A stretch of DNA of 64,000 nucleotides from Flexilinea flocculi (lineage in GTDB: Bacteria; Chloroflexota; Anaerolineae; Anaerolineales; Anaerolineaceae), in the NCBI RefSeq assembly GCF_001192795.1, contig NZ_DF968181.1, positions 1,045,101 through 1,109,100 of the forward strand, written 5' to 3'. Made by a program: the position numbers and the translations under genes. The notes below the pieces were generated by a model. The model was not told the origin of the DNA. It was given only the letters and a program-made list of their open reading frames with translations, and ran no database searches. Below, in pieces: positions 11,001-18,282 of this stretch (position 1 is its first letter; each line of letters begins with the position of its first letter).

Positions 11001-11411
11001 TTTCTGTGGGATGATATAGGTCAGCAGCCCGCCACGCATTAGTTTGGAGGAGGTCGTCTTGAGAAAATCCCATTCCAGTCTTTTTTGACCTTCGAAACGG
11101 TCAAAGTCATAAGGCGGATTCAAATAGAGCCAGGAAATGCTTTCATCGCTCAGAACACAAGCTTGCCAGGGAGCCTGGAAAACCTTATCCATTACGTTTT
11201 GAGCTTTCCCTGCTCGTTCTGGTGAGAGTTCTACACCCCAGGTTTCGCAGTTGAGTGCGTTACCCAAGGAAGAAGCAGCTTTTCCTTCCCCTGCGCAGGG
11301 ATCAAATAACCGCCCTCTTTCGCTGGGCGGTTTCAGGTAAGTGCGGATGATCTCGACAACCGGTTCATCCGTGGGGTAGTACCCCATTCTTTCGATTGCT
11401 GGTGGACGCAT
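8055..11411 (-). CDS. Methyltransferase-SNF2 helicase fusion (DUF6094-like)
   Basis: An 1118-residue protein with AAAGGAG upstream of its ATG. The N-terminal domain is an N6-adenine-type methyltransferase: DPCAGEG at 37-43 (SAM binding) and NPPY at 98-101 (catalytic). A superfamily 2 helicase follows: GTGKTT near 432-437, ADEVH near 650, and a C-terminal helicase lobe with VETGLDL and VRRVWRLGQTQ. Between the first motifs, CACPGCG, FCHNR and MRPCR form a Cys-rich insert. Such fusions recur on conjugative elements and plasmids, where they are thought to modify or protect transferred DNA; its exact role here is unknown. It is the last gene of the long minus-strand replication/processing operon. 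Confidence 0.82.
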   Translation of the reverse strand: MRPPAIERMGYYPTDEPVVEIIRTYLKPPSERGRLFDPCAGEGKAASSLGNALNCETWGVELSPERAGKAQNVMDKVFQAPWQACVLSDESISWLYLNPPYDFDRFEGQKRLEWDFLKTTSSKLMRGGLLTYIIPQKILGMVEVARLLAGHYEAITIYRFPDGLYEKFKQVVVLAYKRKLYQLPTDKEVLSLQSLASTELEPIHPAVEPIYELLPAPLRGANGKPVMFKRTDWEPEEVVEATKEAGAHKTSDWLDLIRPTRGLAHLSQPVMPLKKGHIAMLMASGMMGTVKLTDEEGKPMLIKGRVIKVVEKTEQPDAKEADTVVEIYKDRFVTTVAVLKQDGIQVIQDVKGLSEFMKVHGEKIAAHVLETYKPIYNLDPTVNEIAALDRLGTLRKALPGQERAGLLPAQRHAAAALARSIRKNGVANCQAEMGTGKTTISTGVIELLDAYPAIVLCPPHLVPKWIREIEEVIPGAYAREIRRIGRNSDEVYDVNDVREFLDQYKAAYDTAQMKGGPKPKWVAVVAHTSAKFGAGWQPAVINRKARDPLTGKIVDACACPGCGKVVMVEKDGFNVPVTDASELAEKRQFCHNRIPGWELDADGRMKLDANGDSVWGMRPCRTPLFEFNGARRHSISEYITKHAKGAFKLLIADEVHQFKSKSSDRGVAFHQLVTSTKWTLTLTGTFFGGKSTSIFWLLHRLNHGVRRDFAFHDEKRWARLYGVLETTRRRRRNEDADEDGVYTGNRCYRNQAKEQPGVSPAIVSRLLDTTIFLSLKDLNLALPSYKEEVVALDMLDDQGQQYHNMDRSLKQLAIQSSRYLSTWLQWTLARPNSAFRDEVVVVDEVDDGDGKTVRKVPLMELPAINPNGHKWLPKENWLADFCKVEKQQGRKVLVYVRQTGTRDIQDRVMMPLQANGLRVSILSGNVDPRKREEWIAKRVDTIDVLICNPRLVETGLDLVQFSTVVFFEIEYSLYTLWQSVRRVWRLGQTQPVKAIFSVYSSAMEATALALMGKKMKAAQLVYGDEVGGAIVPEEEGDFLTQLARDVLEGAKLSDLQTLFADDLQVSHNPMGSLTTPSAVIIPGPKVMTWDDWVSQKTVVVRRTRRKEVVLEGQMGFGI

Positions 11412-11431
11412 TGTTCACTCCTTTACTAAAA

Positions 11432-11497
11432 AATCCCCGCAGGAGACGCGTCCAACCCCTTGAGGGGATGAAAAGCGCCCCCTCCGGGGTGATGTTG
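11432..11497 (-). other. Tandem GC-rich hairpins ahead of the helicase gene
   Basis: On the minus strand, CCCCGGAGGGG is followed by a larger stem (ATCCCC...GGGGAT) enclosing CCCCTCAAGGGG. It runs straight into six T residues, as an intrinsic terminator would. It lies in the 107-bp gap just upstream of the helicase start, so it may act as an attenuator or processing site. Confidence 0.5.
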
Positions 11498-11518
11498 CAA
11501 GTAGTTTTACTTGTTCTC

Positions 11519-12586
11519 TCAGATGGTCAGTGAGATTTCCTCCTGAGCTAATAACTCGGATAACAGTTCTTTCCAGTCAGCTTGCAGGTCAATTCTGGCA
11601 CCAAGGATACAATCGCCACCTGTGGTCAGATCTTGAACCAACTTACGACTGCGAGCTTGTTTCCAAAGGGCTACTGACCATTCATCCAGGATCGGCACCT
11701 CCAGAGCTTCTTTGATTCGTTCAACGAAAAGCTGAATCAAATCCTTTCCTGGATCAGGTGTTCCTCGAAAAATAAGCAGATATGCACTGAGGTCTTCTGG
11801 TTCCCATTTTCCAGGAAGCGCAAGCCGAGATACAAACCCGACATGATGATTGGTGTATTCAGGCATGGCTTGCCAGGCTTGTTCATACTTATCAGTGGGA
11901 ATCAGGGACACATCACTTAGGTCGTCCCGAGTCATTTGTAGGGATTTCCCGCATATAAGTGTCACCCGCAGTGATTCCAGACTGGTCTTGTAGCCGGCGA
12001 GACCGATGTACACCAGGTTGTGGTCACTATCGTAAGCATAACCGGTGGCATGCGACATGGCTTGGCCATTGCGCAGCTTTGGAACCGCTTCAGAAAACAG
12101 GCGCTCGCCTGGTCTGACCTTGTTATTTTCCTTTGGAATAATTTTCCAGACGACGATTCCGGCATTAACCCGCTCCAGTTCTTCGTTGAGTTCTCGCAGA
12201 ACTTCGTACAATCCCTTCCAAGGTTGTACACCGGTGAATGTGATGCAGGCTTCGCCGCATTGAATATTGATCCTCCTATCTTGCACGTCGAGGGTGGCTT
12301 CTACCAAAGACAGGGTTTGGTAGTTCGCTAACACCTGCGGCAGTTTCTCACCCGACTTTGCAGTGAACAGGTATGCACCGAGTTCCGAATCGTACTTCAG
12401 GAAACCGGCTTTCCCAACTGCGTAATCGTATGGGTACGCTGCTCGAGTCAGTTCCTGACCGAGATCCTCTCTGGTTGGCAAACCGCTGCCGTCTTTATGT
12501 GCGGCAATAACAACCTTACCCTCCTTCTGCCTGGCGATGATGCGGTTCACTTTTTCGCGCAGGTATTTGTCTTCGTAAACGTTCAT
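11519..12586 (-). CDS. Hypothetical protein, 355 aa
   Basis: I do not recognise this family. The ATG follows AAGGAGGATCAC, an excellent ribosome-binding site. The protein has no signal peptide or membrane segment and looks soluble, mixed alpha/beta. It contains two acidic-hydrophobic stretches and a conserved-looking centre (MPEYTNHHVGF). It is upstream of the methyltransferase-helicase on the same strand, 107 bp apart with hairpins between them, so it likely belongs to the DNA-processing set of the element. No catalytic motif is evident. Confidence 0.75.
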   Translation of the reverse strand: MNVYEDKYLREKVNRIIARQKEGKVVIAAHKDGSGLPTREDLGQELTRAAYPYDYAVGKAGFLKYDSELGAYLFTAKSGEKLPQVLANYQTLSLVEATLDVQDRRINIQCGEACITFTGVQPWKGLYEVLRELNEELERVNAGIVVWKIIPKENNKVRPGERLFSEAVPKLRNGQAMSHATGYAYDSDHNLVYIGLAGYKTSLESLRVTLICGKSLQMTRDDLSDVSLIPTDKYEQAWQAMPEYTNHHVGFVSRLALPGKWEPEDLSAYLLIFRGTPDPGKDLIQLFVERIKEALEVPILDEWSVALWKQARSRKLVQDLTTGGDCILGARIDLQADWKELLSELLAQEEISLTI

Positions 12587-12855
12587 GTGATCCTCCTTTG
12601 CGATTTAGATGGCAATTGAATTTCCAAGGTTGAGATGAACTTGAAACAAAAGACCAAGGTTCTACGTTATTGGGTGATAATTAATCCCAAGAACAACAAA
12701 CATCGATCTCTTTCCCATTTTGGAAACCGACGTCTGTTTTCCTTGTTTTCTGAAACAATTCAGCCGACTAACGAAACTTATCCCAATCCAGAAAAATAAT
12801 TAAAGAGCACATGGATGTGATACTTCCCTATCGAGAACCGAATTAATAAGTAGAT
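12587..12855. promoter_or_regulatory. Divergent intergenic region between 355-aa gene and ECF sigma gene
   Basis: This 269-bp gap separates the minus-strand 355-aa gene from the plus-strand sigma gene and must hold both promoters. A short imperfect hairpin (GGAAAC...GTTTTCC, about 12722-12742) and two CCAAGGTT direct repeats (about 12622 and 12651) are visible. I cannot assign -10/-35 elements with confidence. Confidence 0.4.
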
Positions 12856-13398
12856 ATGAAAAACATTTTGGCAATCAAAACGGATGTTCATCCAAAAACA
12901 GAAGATATCGACTGGCAAGGTGTCTATGACTATTCCTTGCCAAAGGTTTTTCACTACTTCTGTTACAAAGTCGGCGATCCTACCCTTGCGGAGGACCTAA
13001 CAGCAATTACCTTTGAGAAAGCCTGGCGTGGCCAAAGGAACTTTCAAAGTGATATTGGTCAGATACAAAATTGGTTAATGGGTATTGCTCGAAACGTTGC
13101 TTCCGATCACTTCAGAAAAAAGGTTCGTGAGGTTCCGCTGAAAGAGGGCGGTGAAGGAAGCTTTATCACCTCTTTTTATGAACAGTTGCAGCAAAAATGG
13201 GATTTTGAGTTAATACTCTCAATCTTGGCGCAGTTCTCTGAACGGGAACGGGACTTAATCGCCTTTAAGTACGGTGCAGAGTTGAGCAACCGAGAGATTG
13301 CAAAATTGACTGGTTTATCGGAAACCAACGTTGGTACGATTCTTCATCGAGTTGTAGGAAAGCTAAGAATTGAATGGGAGAAACAACATGAACGATGA
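12856..13398 (+). CDS. ECF-family RNA polymerase sigma factor
   Basis: A 180-residue protein with sigma-70 region 2 at about residues 20-85 (DLTAITFEKAW, then IQNWLMGIARNVASDHFR) and region 4 at about 115-175 (LSNREIAKLTGLSETNVGTILHR). It has the standard length for an extracytoplasmic-function sigma. It is the only plus-strand transcription unit inside the minus-strand replication/processing region. The next gene overlaps it by 11 bp and encodes a membrane protein, consistent with a sigma/anti-sigma pair. Confidence 0.88.
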   Translation: MKNILAIKTDVHPKTEDIDWQGVYDYSLPKVFHYFCYKVGDPTLAEDLTAITFEKAWRGQRNFQSDIGQIQNWLMGIARNVASDHFRKKVREVPLKEGGEGSFITSFYEQLQQKWDFELILSILAQFSERERDLIAFKYGAELSNREIAKLTGLSETNVGTILHRVVGKLRIEWEKQHER

Positions 13399-14257
13399 TT
13401 TTTTGTATAAATGTCGCTTGCCAGTGAGAAAAGCATTTGCAGATAGCCTATCTCAACGACTGCAAACACTTGATACAAATCAACACTTTCAACAAAAAGG
13501 AGCTATTCCGATGAAAATGAAACATACTGTCATGAAAGGCAGCGCATGGAAATTCGCGTTGTCAACCTTCATCCTTCTGACTGCTTTAGCCTTCGCTTTT
13601 GCATTCTCCGAACCACTCCGTGCAAAAACCCTGGAATTTATTCGGGAAATTGCTGGATTTAGCGTAGAAGAACGGAGTGAGTCCCCCATGAAAGCTTTGG
13701 ATCAGAATAAAACTACATCCACACAGGTGGCTGCTATAAACCCAGTAACTGATCCAGGCAGCACCATGCCTTCCCCCACACAGGTGGAACCAACTGTGTA
13801 TACTATTCCAACGGTTTCTGTGACTGACCTGATCAAAAACCCTCCATTCCAATTTGATTTACCAACCTGGGTTCCGGATGGGTACATCTTGAACGAGTCA
13901 GCTGGTATTGCAATCTCAAAAAATTGGGTATCTTTGGTATGGAGTGACACAAACATACGCGAAATTGAGTTGTTGATTGAACGCGAATATACGGGGTATA
14001 ACATTCCAGCCGGGGAAAATAGCAGTGAAGAGATCAAAATTAACGGAGCGCCAGCTTTACTTATTCAGGGTTTCTGGGATGCACAGCATCAATGGGATCC
14101 AAAGCGGGGTGTCTCACTCGATTGGGAGAAGGATGGCCACCACTATCACCTGAACTATTCTGAGCGGGGGACAGCACATCATGAAATTGTCCCGATCAAA
14201 GAGGATATGGATAAGATCATAGAAGAATTAGTCAAGATGGCCGAGTCTATTCAGTAA
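13388..14257 (+). CDS. Putative membrane anti-sigma-like protein with DUF4367-like domain
   Basis: The open frame begins at a TTG, but GGGAG sits 7 nt before the ATG at 13388, giving 289 residues and an 11-bp overlap with the sigma gene. A cytoplasmic N-terminus of ~45 residues is followed by one transmembrane helix (FILLTALAFAFAFSEP), a Thr/Pro-rich linker, and a C-terminal extracytoplasmic domain (PTWVPDGYILNES...INGAPALLIQGFW) resembling DUF4367, common in Firmicutes/Chloroflexota anti-sigma-associated proteins. It may sense envelope state and control the sigma factor. No zinc-binding anti-sigma HxxxCxxC motif is seen, so the regulatory role is inferred from topology and overlap. Confidence 0.72.
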   Translation: MNDDFLYKCRLPVRKAFADSLSQRLQTLDTNQHFQQKGAIPMKMKHTVMKGSAWKFALSTFILLTALAFAFAFSEPLRAKTLEFIREIAGFSVEERSESPMKALDQNKTTSTQVAAINPVTDPGSTMPSPTQVEPTVYTIPTVSVTDLIKNPPFQFDLPTWVPDGYILNESAGIAISKNWVSLVWSDTNIREIELLIEREYTGYNIPAGENSSEEIKINGAPALLIQGFWDAQHQWDPKRGVSLDWEKDGHHYHLNYSERGTAHHEIVPIKEDMDKIIEELVKMAESIQ

Positions 14258-14310
14258 AGGCAGTTGCATTATGGCGGGTGATTTAGGATCCTAGTTTTAA
14301 GAAGATCCGT

Positions 14311-14378
14311 CGGCGGGAATCTCACACCCGCCGATTACCCGTCATCATTACTGGGGGAGCTTGTGCTCCCCCAGTCTA
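14311..14378. terminator. Tandem hairpin terminators between anti-sigma gene and dnaN
   Basis: Two hairpins lie between convergent genes: CGGCGGG/CCCGCCG (14311-14333), and CTGGGGGAGC/GCTCCCCCAG (14351-14374) followed by TCTATTATTT. The second is a strong terminator for the plus strand and probably also ends minus-strand dnaN transcripts. Confidence 0.7.
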
Positions 14379-15512
14379 TTATTTCCCGTCAATATGCATT
14401 GGCATCAGTACATACAGAAAACTCTCCTCTTCAGCTGAACGAATGATGGCCGGTGTGTTATGGGCGTTGATTTCAATGACCACATTCCTGGTAGAAATGG
14501 CTTCCAAGCCATCCTGCAGAAATTTCACGTTGAAAGCAATCTCCAATTCCTGGCCTTCAACTGTGGCATCTAGCTCGATTTCACTCGCACCGGTTTCGTC
14601 GGATTCCGATAGTAGTTGGACCTTTCCCGTTTGATCAATTCCAGGTTTCAGGTGAAAACGCACCACATTACTACCCTCTCGGGCGATAATGCCAGCCTGT
14701 TTACAGGCTTTGAGCAAGTCAACAGCACCAATCACTGTCCTGGTTTTGTATCCTTTGGGTAGGATCGCCTGATAGTCAGGGAACTTCCCATCAATCAACT
14801 GCGAAACGATTTGGACATTTTCGCAACGCATCGCCAATTGGCTACCCGCGGCGGGCAGACAAAGGGTGATCTGGGACGCTTTTGTAGCTCCCAGGATCCG
14901 TACCACTTCTTTCAAGGTTGAAGCGGGAATGTTCAACTGTTTCTTACTAAGAGCAACCGGTAATTCCGCTTTGCAGATTGCCAAGCGAAAACCATCCGTC
15001 GCCACCATCGAAATCGATTTCCCGTCAATATTCAGCAGCACTCCGGTCAAAACCGGCCGGCTATCATCCAGCGAAGCAGCGAACGCTGTTTTTAGAATCA
15101 TCTCTCTAAGAATGTTTACTTCCAGGGATACGCCATCAGAAAAATCAAATACTGGGATGGCTGGAAATTCGGATGCCTCTACCCCTTTGACAACTCCTTT
15201 GTAAGAACCACATTTCAGGGATGCTTCAGGTTTTCCATTCACCGAGAAGACAATCTCTGGTTCTATCAGAGAATTGACCACATCGGTTAACGTCTTGGCA
15301 GGCAAGGTTATTCCCAACTCGCCGTCCATATTGGCATCCATCCAAAGCGTAACGCCCATGGTCAGGTCAGTAGCAGAAAGGCGTAATTGCCCTTCATCCT
15401 TATTGAGCAGCACATTCGATAGGATTGGTAAATGAGAATGTGATCCTACCGCCCGCCCGACAATCGCCAGGCTATCGGCAAATGTACCCTTTTGAACAAT
15501 CACTTTGCATGT
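14379..15512 (-). CDS. dnaN: DNA polymerase III beta subunit (sliding clamp)
   Basis: GGAG lies 7 nt upstream of the ATG at 15512 and the protein then begins MTCKVIVQKGTF like other beta clamps; an earlier in-frame start at 15557 lacks this support. The 377 residues match the three-domain clamp (family usually 365-380). Recognisable blocks include LPILSNVLL, ATDGFRLA and the C-terminal YVLMPMHI. The clamp tethers polymerases to DNA. A clamp gene among SSB, RadC and Rad52 genes, away from dnaA/recF/gyrB, points to an element-borne copy rather than the chromosomal one. Confidence 0.9.
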   Translation of the reverse strand, partial: TCKVIVQKGTFADSLAIVGRAVGSHSHLPILSNVLLNKDEGQLRLSATDLTMGVTLWMDANMDGELGITLPAKTLTDVVNSLIEPEIVFSVNGKPEASLKCGSYKGVVKGVEASEFPAIPVFDFSDGVSLEVNILREMILKTAFAASLDDSRPVLTGVLLNIDGKSISMVATDGFRLAICKAELPVALSKKQLNIPASTLKEVVRILGATKASQITLCLPAAGSQLAMRCENVQIVSQLIDGKFPDYQAILPKGYKTRTVIGAVDLLKACKQAGIIAREGSNVVRFHLKPGIDQTGKVQLLSESDETGASEIELDATVEGQELEIAFNVKFLQDGLEAISTRNVVIEINAHNTPAIIRSAEEESFLYVLMPMHIDGK

Positions 15513-15540
15513 CATACTGGATCTCCTTGTTTTTATGTCA

Positions 15541-15569
15541 GACACGCAGGATTTCATTCCCTGCGTGTC
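15541..15569 (-). other. Intercistronic hairpin upstream of dnaN
   Basis: A perfect 10-bp stem GACACGCAGG/CCTGCGTGTC with a 9-nt loop lies between the stop of the 144-aa gene and the dnaN ribosome-binding site. There is no U run, so processing, stabilisation or translation coupling is more likely than termination. Confidence 0.55.
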
Positions 15570-15578
15570 TTAGTTGGT

Positions 15579-16013
15579 TTAGAATTCGTCAAATAAATCG
15601 GCAGATGCACCACCATCCGGCCAATATGCCCCGTCATCCCCCAAGCGAATTGCATTTTCGTATTGCTCAGTGAGGGAGCCTTCGTCATCTTCCTCATTTG
15701 GCGAGCTCATGAAAGCCATGAGGGTAGGTTGATCCGTGGTATAAGCGCGGGCGGAATTGCGCCAGAAAAGCACATCATCATTTTGAAGAACCTTCTGGAT
15801 TCTTTGCGCCAAGTCGATTAAAAAGTCTTCTTCCAATCGATCTGGAGGCAATCCGTGGTCAGACAGGGTGTGAGCAATCTCTTCGGCGATTTGTCCCAAT
15901 GTGATTGAGAAAGCCGGTTTCTCCATTGAAAACCCGGCATGCGCCAGGATTTTGGAAACCTCGAAACCTGATTCAAGGTATTCCAGTTGTTGTAGTGTGG
16001 GTAGTTGATCCAT
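15579..16013 (-). CDS. Hypothetical acidic protein, 144 aa
   Basis: An AGGAGAT ribosome-binding site precedes the ATG at 16013; the longer frame to 16133 overlaps radC and lacks such support. The product begins MDQLPTLQQLEYLESG and ends in a very acidic tail (NEEDDEG..., ADLFDEF). I recognise no family. It sits between radC and dnaN on the same strand with a hairpin after it. Acidic tails of this kind can mediate SSB- or clamp-like protein contacts, but that is speculation. Confidence 0.65.
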   Translation of the reverse strand: MDQLPTLQQLEYLESGFEVSKILAHAGFSMEKPAFSITLGQIAEEIAHTLSDHGLPPDRLEEDFLIDLAQRIQKVLQNDDVLFWRNSARAYTTDQPTLMAFMSSPNEEDDEGSLTEQYENAIRLGDDGAYWPDGGASADLFDEF

Positions 16014-16029
16014 TTTTATCTCCTGTGAA

Positions 16030-16749
16030 TTATGAAAATCCCAACCCTTTTTCCTTGAGGGATACCCAGCGGGATAATCCAATGACCAGGTGGTCCAGGA
16101 CGGACACATCCAATAGCTTGCCGGCCTGAACAATGGCGCGGGTCACGCTGATATCTTCTGGACTGGGGGTTGGGTCTGTGGATGGGTGATTGTGAGCGAT
16201 CAGGATCGCAGCCGCATTCCGTTGCAGCGCCGGTTTGAATAACTCACCGACGCGTACCATCGAGGAATTGAGCGAGCCGTGGTAGATCTCAATCACGTCC
16301 AGCATTCGGTTACGGGTGTCGAGCGGCATCACTACCATGAATTCCTGCTCTCGGTGGGCCAGCATCGGCATCAGAATCTGGGCTGCATCTCCGGGTGAAT
16401 GAATAACAGGACGTTCGTCCTCCGGTTGGAGCAGTTTGCGCCCTAACGCCAGGGCAGCTTTGAGTCGCAGGGCAGTCAGGTTACTGACACCCTGCACCTT
16501 GGCAATTTCGTTCACATGCGCCTGAGCAATCTTCTGGATCGTGCCAAACTGAGCCAGCAATCGTTCAGCGGTTTCGATTTGAGTCGAACCACCAATGATG
16601 ACGGCCAGCAGTTCAGCGAGGCTGCATGCATCTGAGTCTTTGGCTACCCGGAAAGCGGGCTGCTCACGAACAGGCAGGTGCTTGAGCCGGGGCAAATTAT
16701 AGGTTTGCGGGTGGGTGTTTTGGATGAGGTACGGTTGAAAGTCGTTCAT
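16030..16749 (-). CDS. radC: RadC/JAB-domain protein
   Basis: A 239-residue protein. The N-terminal half holds helix-hairpin-helix segments (AKVQGVSNLTALRLKAALALG). The C-terminal JAMM metallo-domain has HNHPSTDPTPSPED with the His-x-His...Asp metal ligands. RadC-family proteins are widespread on plasmids and integrative elements; their biochemical role remains unclear and is probably linked to recombination or element maintenance. The ATG follows GGAG at a 5-nt spacing. It is one of a run of minus-strand DNA-metabolism genes. Confidence 0.88.
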   Translation of the reverse strand: MNDFQPYLIQNTHPQTYNLPRLKHLPVREQPAFRVAKDSDACSLAELLAVIIGGSTQIETAERLLAQFGTIQKIAQAHVNEIAKVQGVSNLTALRLKAALALGRKLLQPEDERPVIHSPGDAAQILMPMLAHREQEFMVVMPLDTRNRMLDVIEIYHGSLNSSMVRVGELFKPALQRNAAAILIAHNHPSTDPTPSPEDISVTRAIVQAGKLLDVSVLDHLVIGLSRWVSLKEKGLGFS

Positions 16750-16763
16750 GTCTATCTCCTATG

Positions 16764-16804
16764 AAAAAAAGGGGACAGACCACCCCTGGAGGGATGCTGT
16801 CCCC
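16764..16804 (-). terminator. Terminator/attenuator-like hairpin upstream of radC
   Basis: On the minus strand, GGGGACAG and CTGTCCCC form an 8-bp stem, with CCTCCAGGGG pairing inside the loop, and the stem is followed by seven T residues. This is a canonical intrinsic terminator shape, but it lies inside a same-strand gene run just before the radC ribosome-binding site. It could attenuate expression of the downstream genes. Confidence 0.65.
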
Positions 16805-16843
16805 CCATTTTGCCCCTTGCGGGGTCCATTAGGGTCCTGTAAT

Positions 16844-17416
16844 TTATGCGGTCGGATCGTATCCGGTTTCAAGAAATACCTTGCGGCTGATTGCTTCGCA
16901 TTCTTCCCAGGTCATCAATTCATCACGCCGCACACCTGGGTATCCAGGTGCGGGAGGTATGAGCCAGGGGTTTTCTGCAAGGTTCTTTTTTATCCTTTCA
17001 GCTTTTGCATCCAGGAAATGACGCAGGCCGCCTTTTGTGCAGCGCCACCCCAATTCCTTGGTGTACTTGCCATCCCAATTCCGATCGCGGTAAGTCTTGC
17101 TGCCACAGATAGGACAAGGTGGCATCCCTTCTGGATCAGGCGCTCGTGCACCACCAGCTTGAAGGTAAAAACGAACAGCATCAATCGCTTCGCAATAAGC
17201 TGCACCACAAGAGCACTCCTTGTTTTTATTGACCCTGTGAAAACGATGTTCACTGCCCGAACCAAAATCAACCAGGTATTGATATCCCTGGACGGAAACC
17301 GACGGCGTGAACACCGTAAAGTCTTCCCGGATCATTGCTCTACCATGCGGTTTTGGGATCCCCTGACTGCTTCTAACCGTACCTGCAGTTCTACTCGGAG
17401 CAAGTTCGGTCTTCAT
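16844..17416 (-). CDS. Hypothetical zinc-binding protein, 190 aa
   Basis: Start chosen at ATG 17416, where GGAG is 7 nt upstream; a GTG two codons earlier is too close. The protein has two Cys groups: CSCGAAYC near residues 68-75 (SWIM-like) and CPICGSKT...GWRCTKGG near 100-140 (zinc ribbon). I do not recognise the family. It overlaps the preceding gene (17391-17735) by 26 bp, so the two are translationally coupled. The metal-binding motifs and context suggest a nucleic-acid-binding accessory protein. Confidence 0.68.
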   Translation of the reverse strand: MKTELAPSRTAGTVRSSQGIPKPHGRAMIREDFTVFTPSVSVQGYQYLVDFGSGSEHRFHRVNKNKECSCGAAYCEAIDAVRFYLQAGGARAPDPEGMPPCPICGSKTYRDRNWDGKYTKELGWRCTKGGLRHFLDAKAERIKKNLAENPWLIPPAPGYPGVRRDELMTWEECEAISRKVFLETGYDPTA

Positions 17417-17735
17417 AAGCACTCTCCAGAAACCAATCCGCTGGAAGCAAGTGATCCTGCGGAGAGACTTGGACTTCTAATTCTCCTGGTTCAATCGCTT
17501 CACAGATTGGTGCTTCTTCAGGATCATTCTCAACACGGACATCCCTCAAGTGAGGGATATGAACCACCGTAGTGCTGTCCTGATAAGGGCCACCGTGGCT
17601 GTTCTTGGTAAATGGCTCCAGTCCATTGAGCGCGCGTACCCATACTGTTCCAGGTCTCGGGCCTTTTCCGACTACCTCGACGGGTATGATCGCATCTCCA
17701 TAACATGTACCGATTGTGATTTCAGCTTTTACCAT
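17391..17735 (-). CDS. Hypothetical protein, 114 aa
   Basis: AGGAGGAACAC precedes the ATG at 17735, giving MVKAEITIGTCYGD; the longer frame to 17777 runs through a hairpin and is less likely. The N-terminal part (DAIIPVEVVGKG...WVRALNGLEPF) looks beta-rich and may be a small SH3/OB-like barrel. No family recognised. Its 3' end overlaps the zinc-protein gene by 26 bp. Confidence 0.65.
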   Translation of the reverse strand: MVKAEITIGTCYGDAIIPVEVVGKGPRPGTVWVRALNGLEPFTKNSHGGPYQDSTTVVHIPHLRDVRVENDPEEAPICEAIEPGELEVQVSPQDHLLPADWFLESAYEDRTCSE

Positions 17736-17769
17736 GTGTTCCTCCTGTGTTCTTTCAATAGGAATGAGA

Positions 17770-17797
17770 AAGGACATGCCCTGAATAGCATGTCCTT
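17770..17797 (-). other. Intercistronic hairpin between ssb and the 114-aa gene
   Basis: AAGGACATGC and GCATGTCCTT form a perfect 10-bp stem with an 8-nt loop. It is one of a series of similar hairpins between genes of this operon. Confidence 0.55.
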
Positions 17798-17829
17798 CGT
17801 TGTGATTCGCCGGTGTGTTCTGACTCTGG

Positions 17830-18249
17830 CTAGAATGGAATTTCGCTTGGATCTAAATTTGGCGGGACCTGGGTATTTACTGCGGGTTCTGCTTCCTCCT
17901 GGTCTTCACGTCCAGAAAGAAAACGTACGGTCGAGGCGGTTACTTCGAATGAAGCGCCAACCTTTCCATTGTTTTCCCAGATATGTGGCCCACCAGTTTC
18001 AGGATCGGGGGTCAGACGCCCTTCCACTAACACCTTGCTTCCTTTGTGTAGGAATTCATTGCAGGACTCTGCTTGTTTTCCCCACACAGTGACACGAAAC
18101 CAGGTTGTTTCTTTGACTGGCTGTCCATTCTGACCGTTGTAACGACGATTGGTGGCTACCGATAAGGTGGTCACCGGTTGTCCGCCAGGGGTAAAGCGCA
18201 TTTCGGGATCTTTTCCCAAATTTCCGATGAGGATAATCGTTTGGTACAT
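17830..18249 (-). CDS. ssb: Single-stranded DNA-binding protein
   Basis: A 139-residue SSB with the OB-fold start MYQTIILIGNLGKDPEMRFT, the core ETTWFRVTVWGKQAE, and a short acidic tip DPSEIPF that binds partner proteins in SSB family members. Length is slightly below the usual 150-180 residues because the linker is short. It coats single-stranded DNA during replication or conjugation. It sits directly downstream of the Rad52-like gene, a typical single-strand-annealing pair on mobile elements. Confidence 0.92.
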   Translation of the reverse strand: MYQTIILIGNLGKDPEMRFTPGGQPVTTLSVATNRRYNGQNGQPVKETTWFRVTVWGKQAESCNEFLHKGSKVLVEGRLTPDPETGGPHIWENNGKVGASFEVTASTVRFLSGREDQEEAEPAVNTQVPPNLDPSEIPF

Positions 18250-18282
18250 TGTGTTTTTCCTTTCTCTTTGGTATGTGGTTTT

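Noticed and set aside
16748-17572. 274-codon open frame on the plus strand
   Set aside because: It is opposite two minus-strand genes with good ribosome-binding sites and reads as unstructured Cys/Pro-rich sequence.
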